Shown in pieces: positions 63,911-64,000 of a stretch of 64,000 bases of DNA. Both the position numbers and the translations under genes were made by a program. The notes under the pieces were generated by a model that was given only the letters and a program-made list of their open reading frames with translations, did no database searches and was not told the origin of the DNA. This stretch comes from an uncultured Clostridium sp. (lineage in GTDB: Bacteria; Bacillota; Clostridia; Lachnospirales; Lachnospiraceae). The DNA lies in contig CAMWYJ010000005.1 in the NCBI GenBank assembly GCA_947178445.1, positions 43,692 through 107,691 of the forward strand. The letters are read 5' to 3'. Position 1 is the stretch's first letter; each line of letters begins with the position of its first letter.

Positions 63911-63948
63911 ACTGCCGCATCAGGTTTCACTGATGTGGCAGTTTTTTT
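63911..63948 (+). terminator. terminator after the symporter gene
   Basis: ACTGCCGCATCAG (63911-63923) pairs with CTGATGTGGCAGT (63930-63942, one wobble), then TTTTTTT. Confidence 0.92.
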
Positions 63949-63979
63949 GTTAGGCCAAGGGCCTGTTTTGCATTGTGGA

Positions 63980-64000
63980 GTTTCTCAAATAGAGAAACGG
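63980..64000. other. hairpin cut near the right window edge
   Basis: GTTTCTC and GAGAAAC are inverted around AAATA at about 63980-63998. The preceding GGAGTTTC resembles an end of the palindromic mini-elements, but too little is visible to call one. Confidence 0.3.

Overview
The window looks like a chromosomal segment of a spore-forming, obligately anaerobic Firmicute, most likely family Lachnospiraceae. The grounds are low-to-moderate GC, strong AGGAGG ribosome-binding sites, sporulation and germination genes (GerAB/GerAC-like, SpoIIR, SpmA, SpmB), a T-box leader before valS, a Clostridia-like LexA box before uvrB, an ATP-type PEP carboxykinase, and large secreted glycan-active proteins with Big2 and LRR repeats. 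Genus cannot be fixed from sequence alone. No tRNA, rRNA, CRISPR array, intact transposase or prophage gene was seen.

Layout: 1-2.9 kb, germination and sporulation genes. 3-11.6 kb, an envelope-sensing unit of response regulator, solute-binding lipoprotein, histidine kinase, ABC ATPase and FtsX-type permease, with paired dyads in front of the ABC genes. 12-19.1 kb, housekeeping genes (ddl, murI, DUF1934, methyltransferase, gdpP-rplI-dnaB). 19.2-28.2 kb, small conserved proteins, a CAP-domain protein, a 1732-residue GH5 glucanase and a membrane protein whose tail carries four LSADEIAALFA-type motifs. 28.6-33.4 kb, an SsuABC/TauABC-like transporter and uvrB. 33.6-37.6 kb, an XRE regulator, spmA-spmB and pckA. 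37.7-44.7 kb, a DUF885 protein, GH1 beta-glucosidase, CE2-like esterase and a lipoprotein. 44.8-53.7 kb, a c-di-GMP phosphodiesterase with a LacI-like sensor and a beta-helix tail, a MATE exporter and a transglutaminase-like/LRR surface protein. 53.8-57.1 kb, T-box and valS. 58.2-62.1 kb, cysD, cysNC and a sulfotransferase, an apparent sulfate activation and transfer operon. 62.3-63.9 kb, a sodium:solute symporter.

The most striking unexplained feature is a family of short palindromic mobile elements. Four copies (6133-6230, 11791-11999, 34752-34886, 54087-54376) have related terminal inverted repeats ending in (G/C)AAAACTC or GCGAAACTC, a shared GTTGTRCAATATA core, and flanking direct repeats of 9-13 bp that look like target-site duplications. 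A solo end (43040-43080) and a hairpin that shares only the core (48805-48954) extend the family. Every copy ends about 25-40 nt upstream of a start codon, so the copies probably become structured 5' untranslated regions of kinase, ddl, spmB, valS, lipoprotein and MATE mRNAs.

Other notable systems are the sulfation operon, which has the same gene content as rhizobial nodP-nodQ-nodH; the c-di-GMP phosphodiesterase fused to about seven beta-helix coils; and the two-component system with a solute-binding lipoprotein encoded between regulator and kinase.
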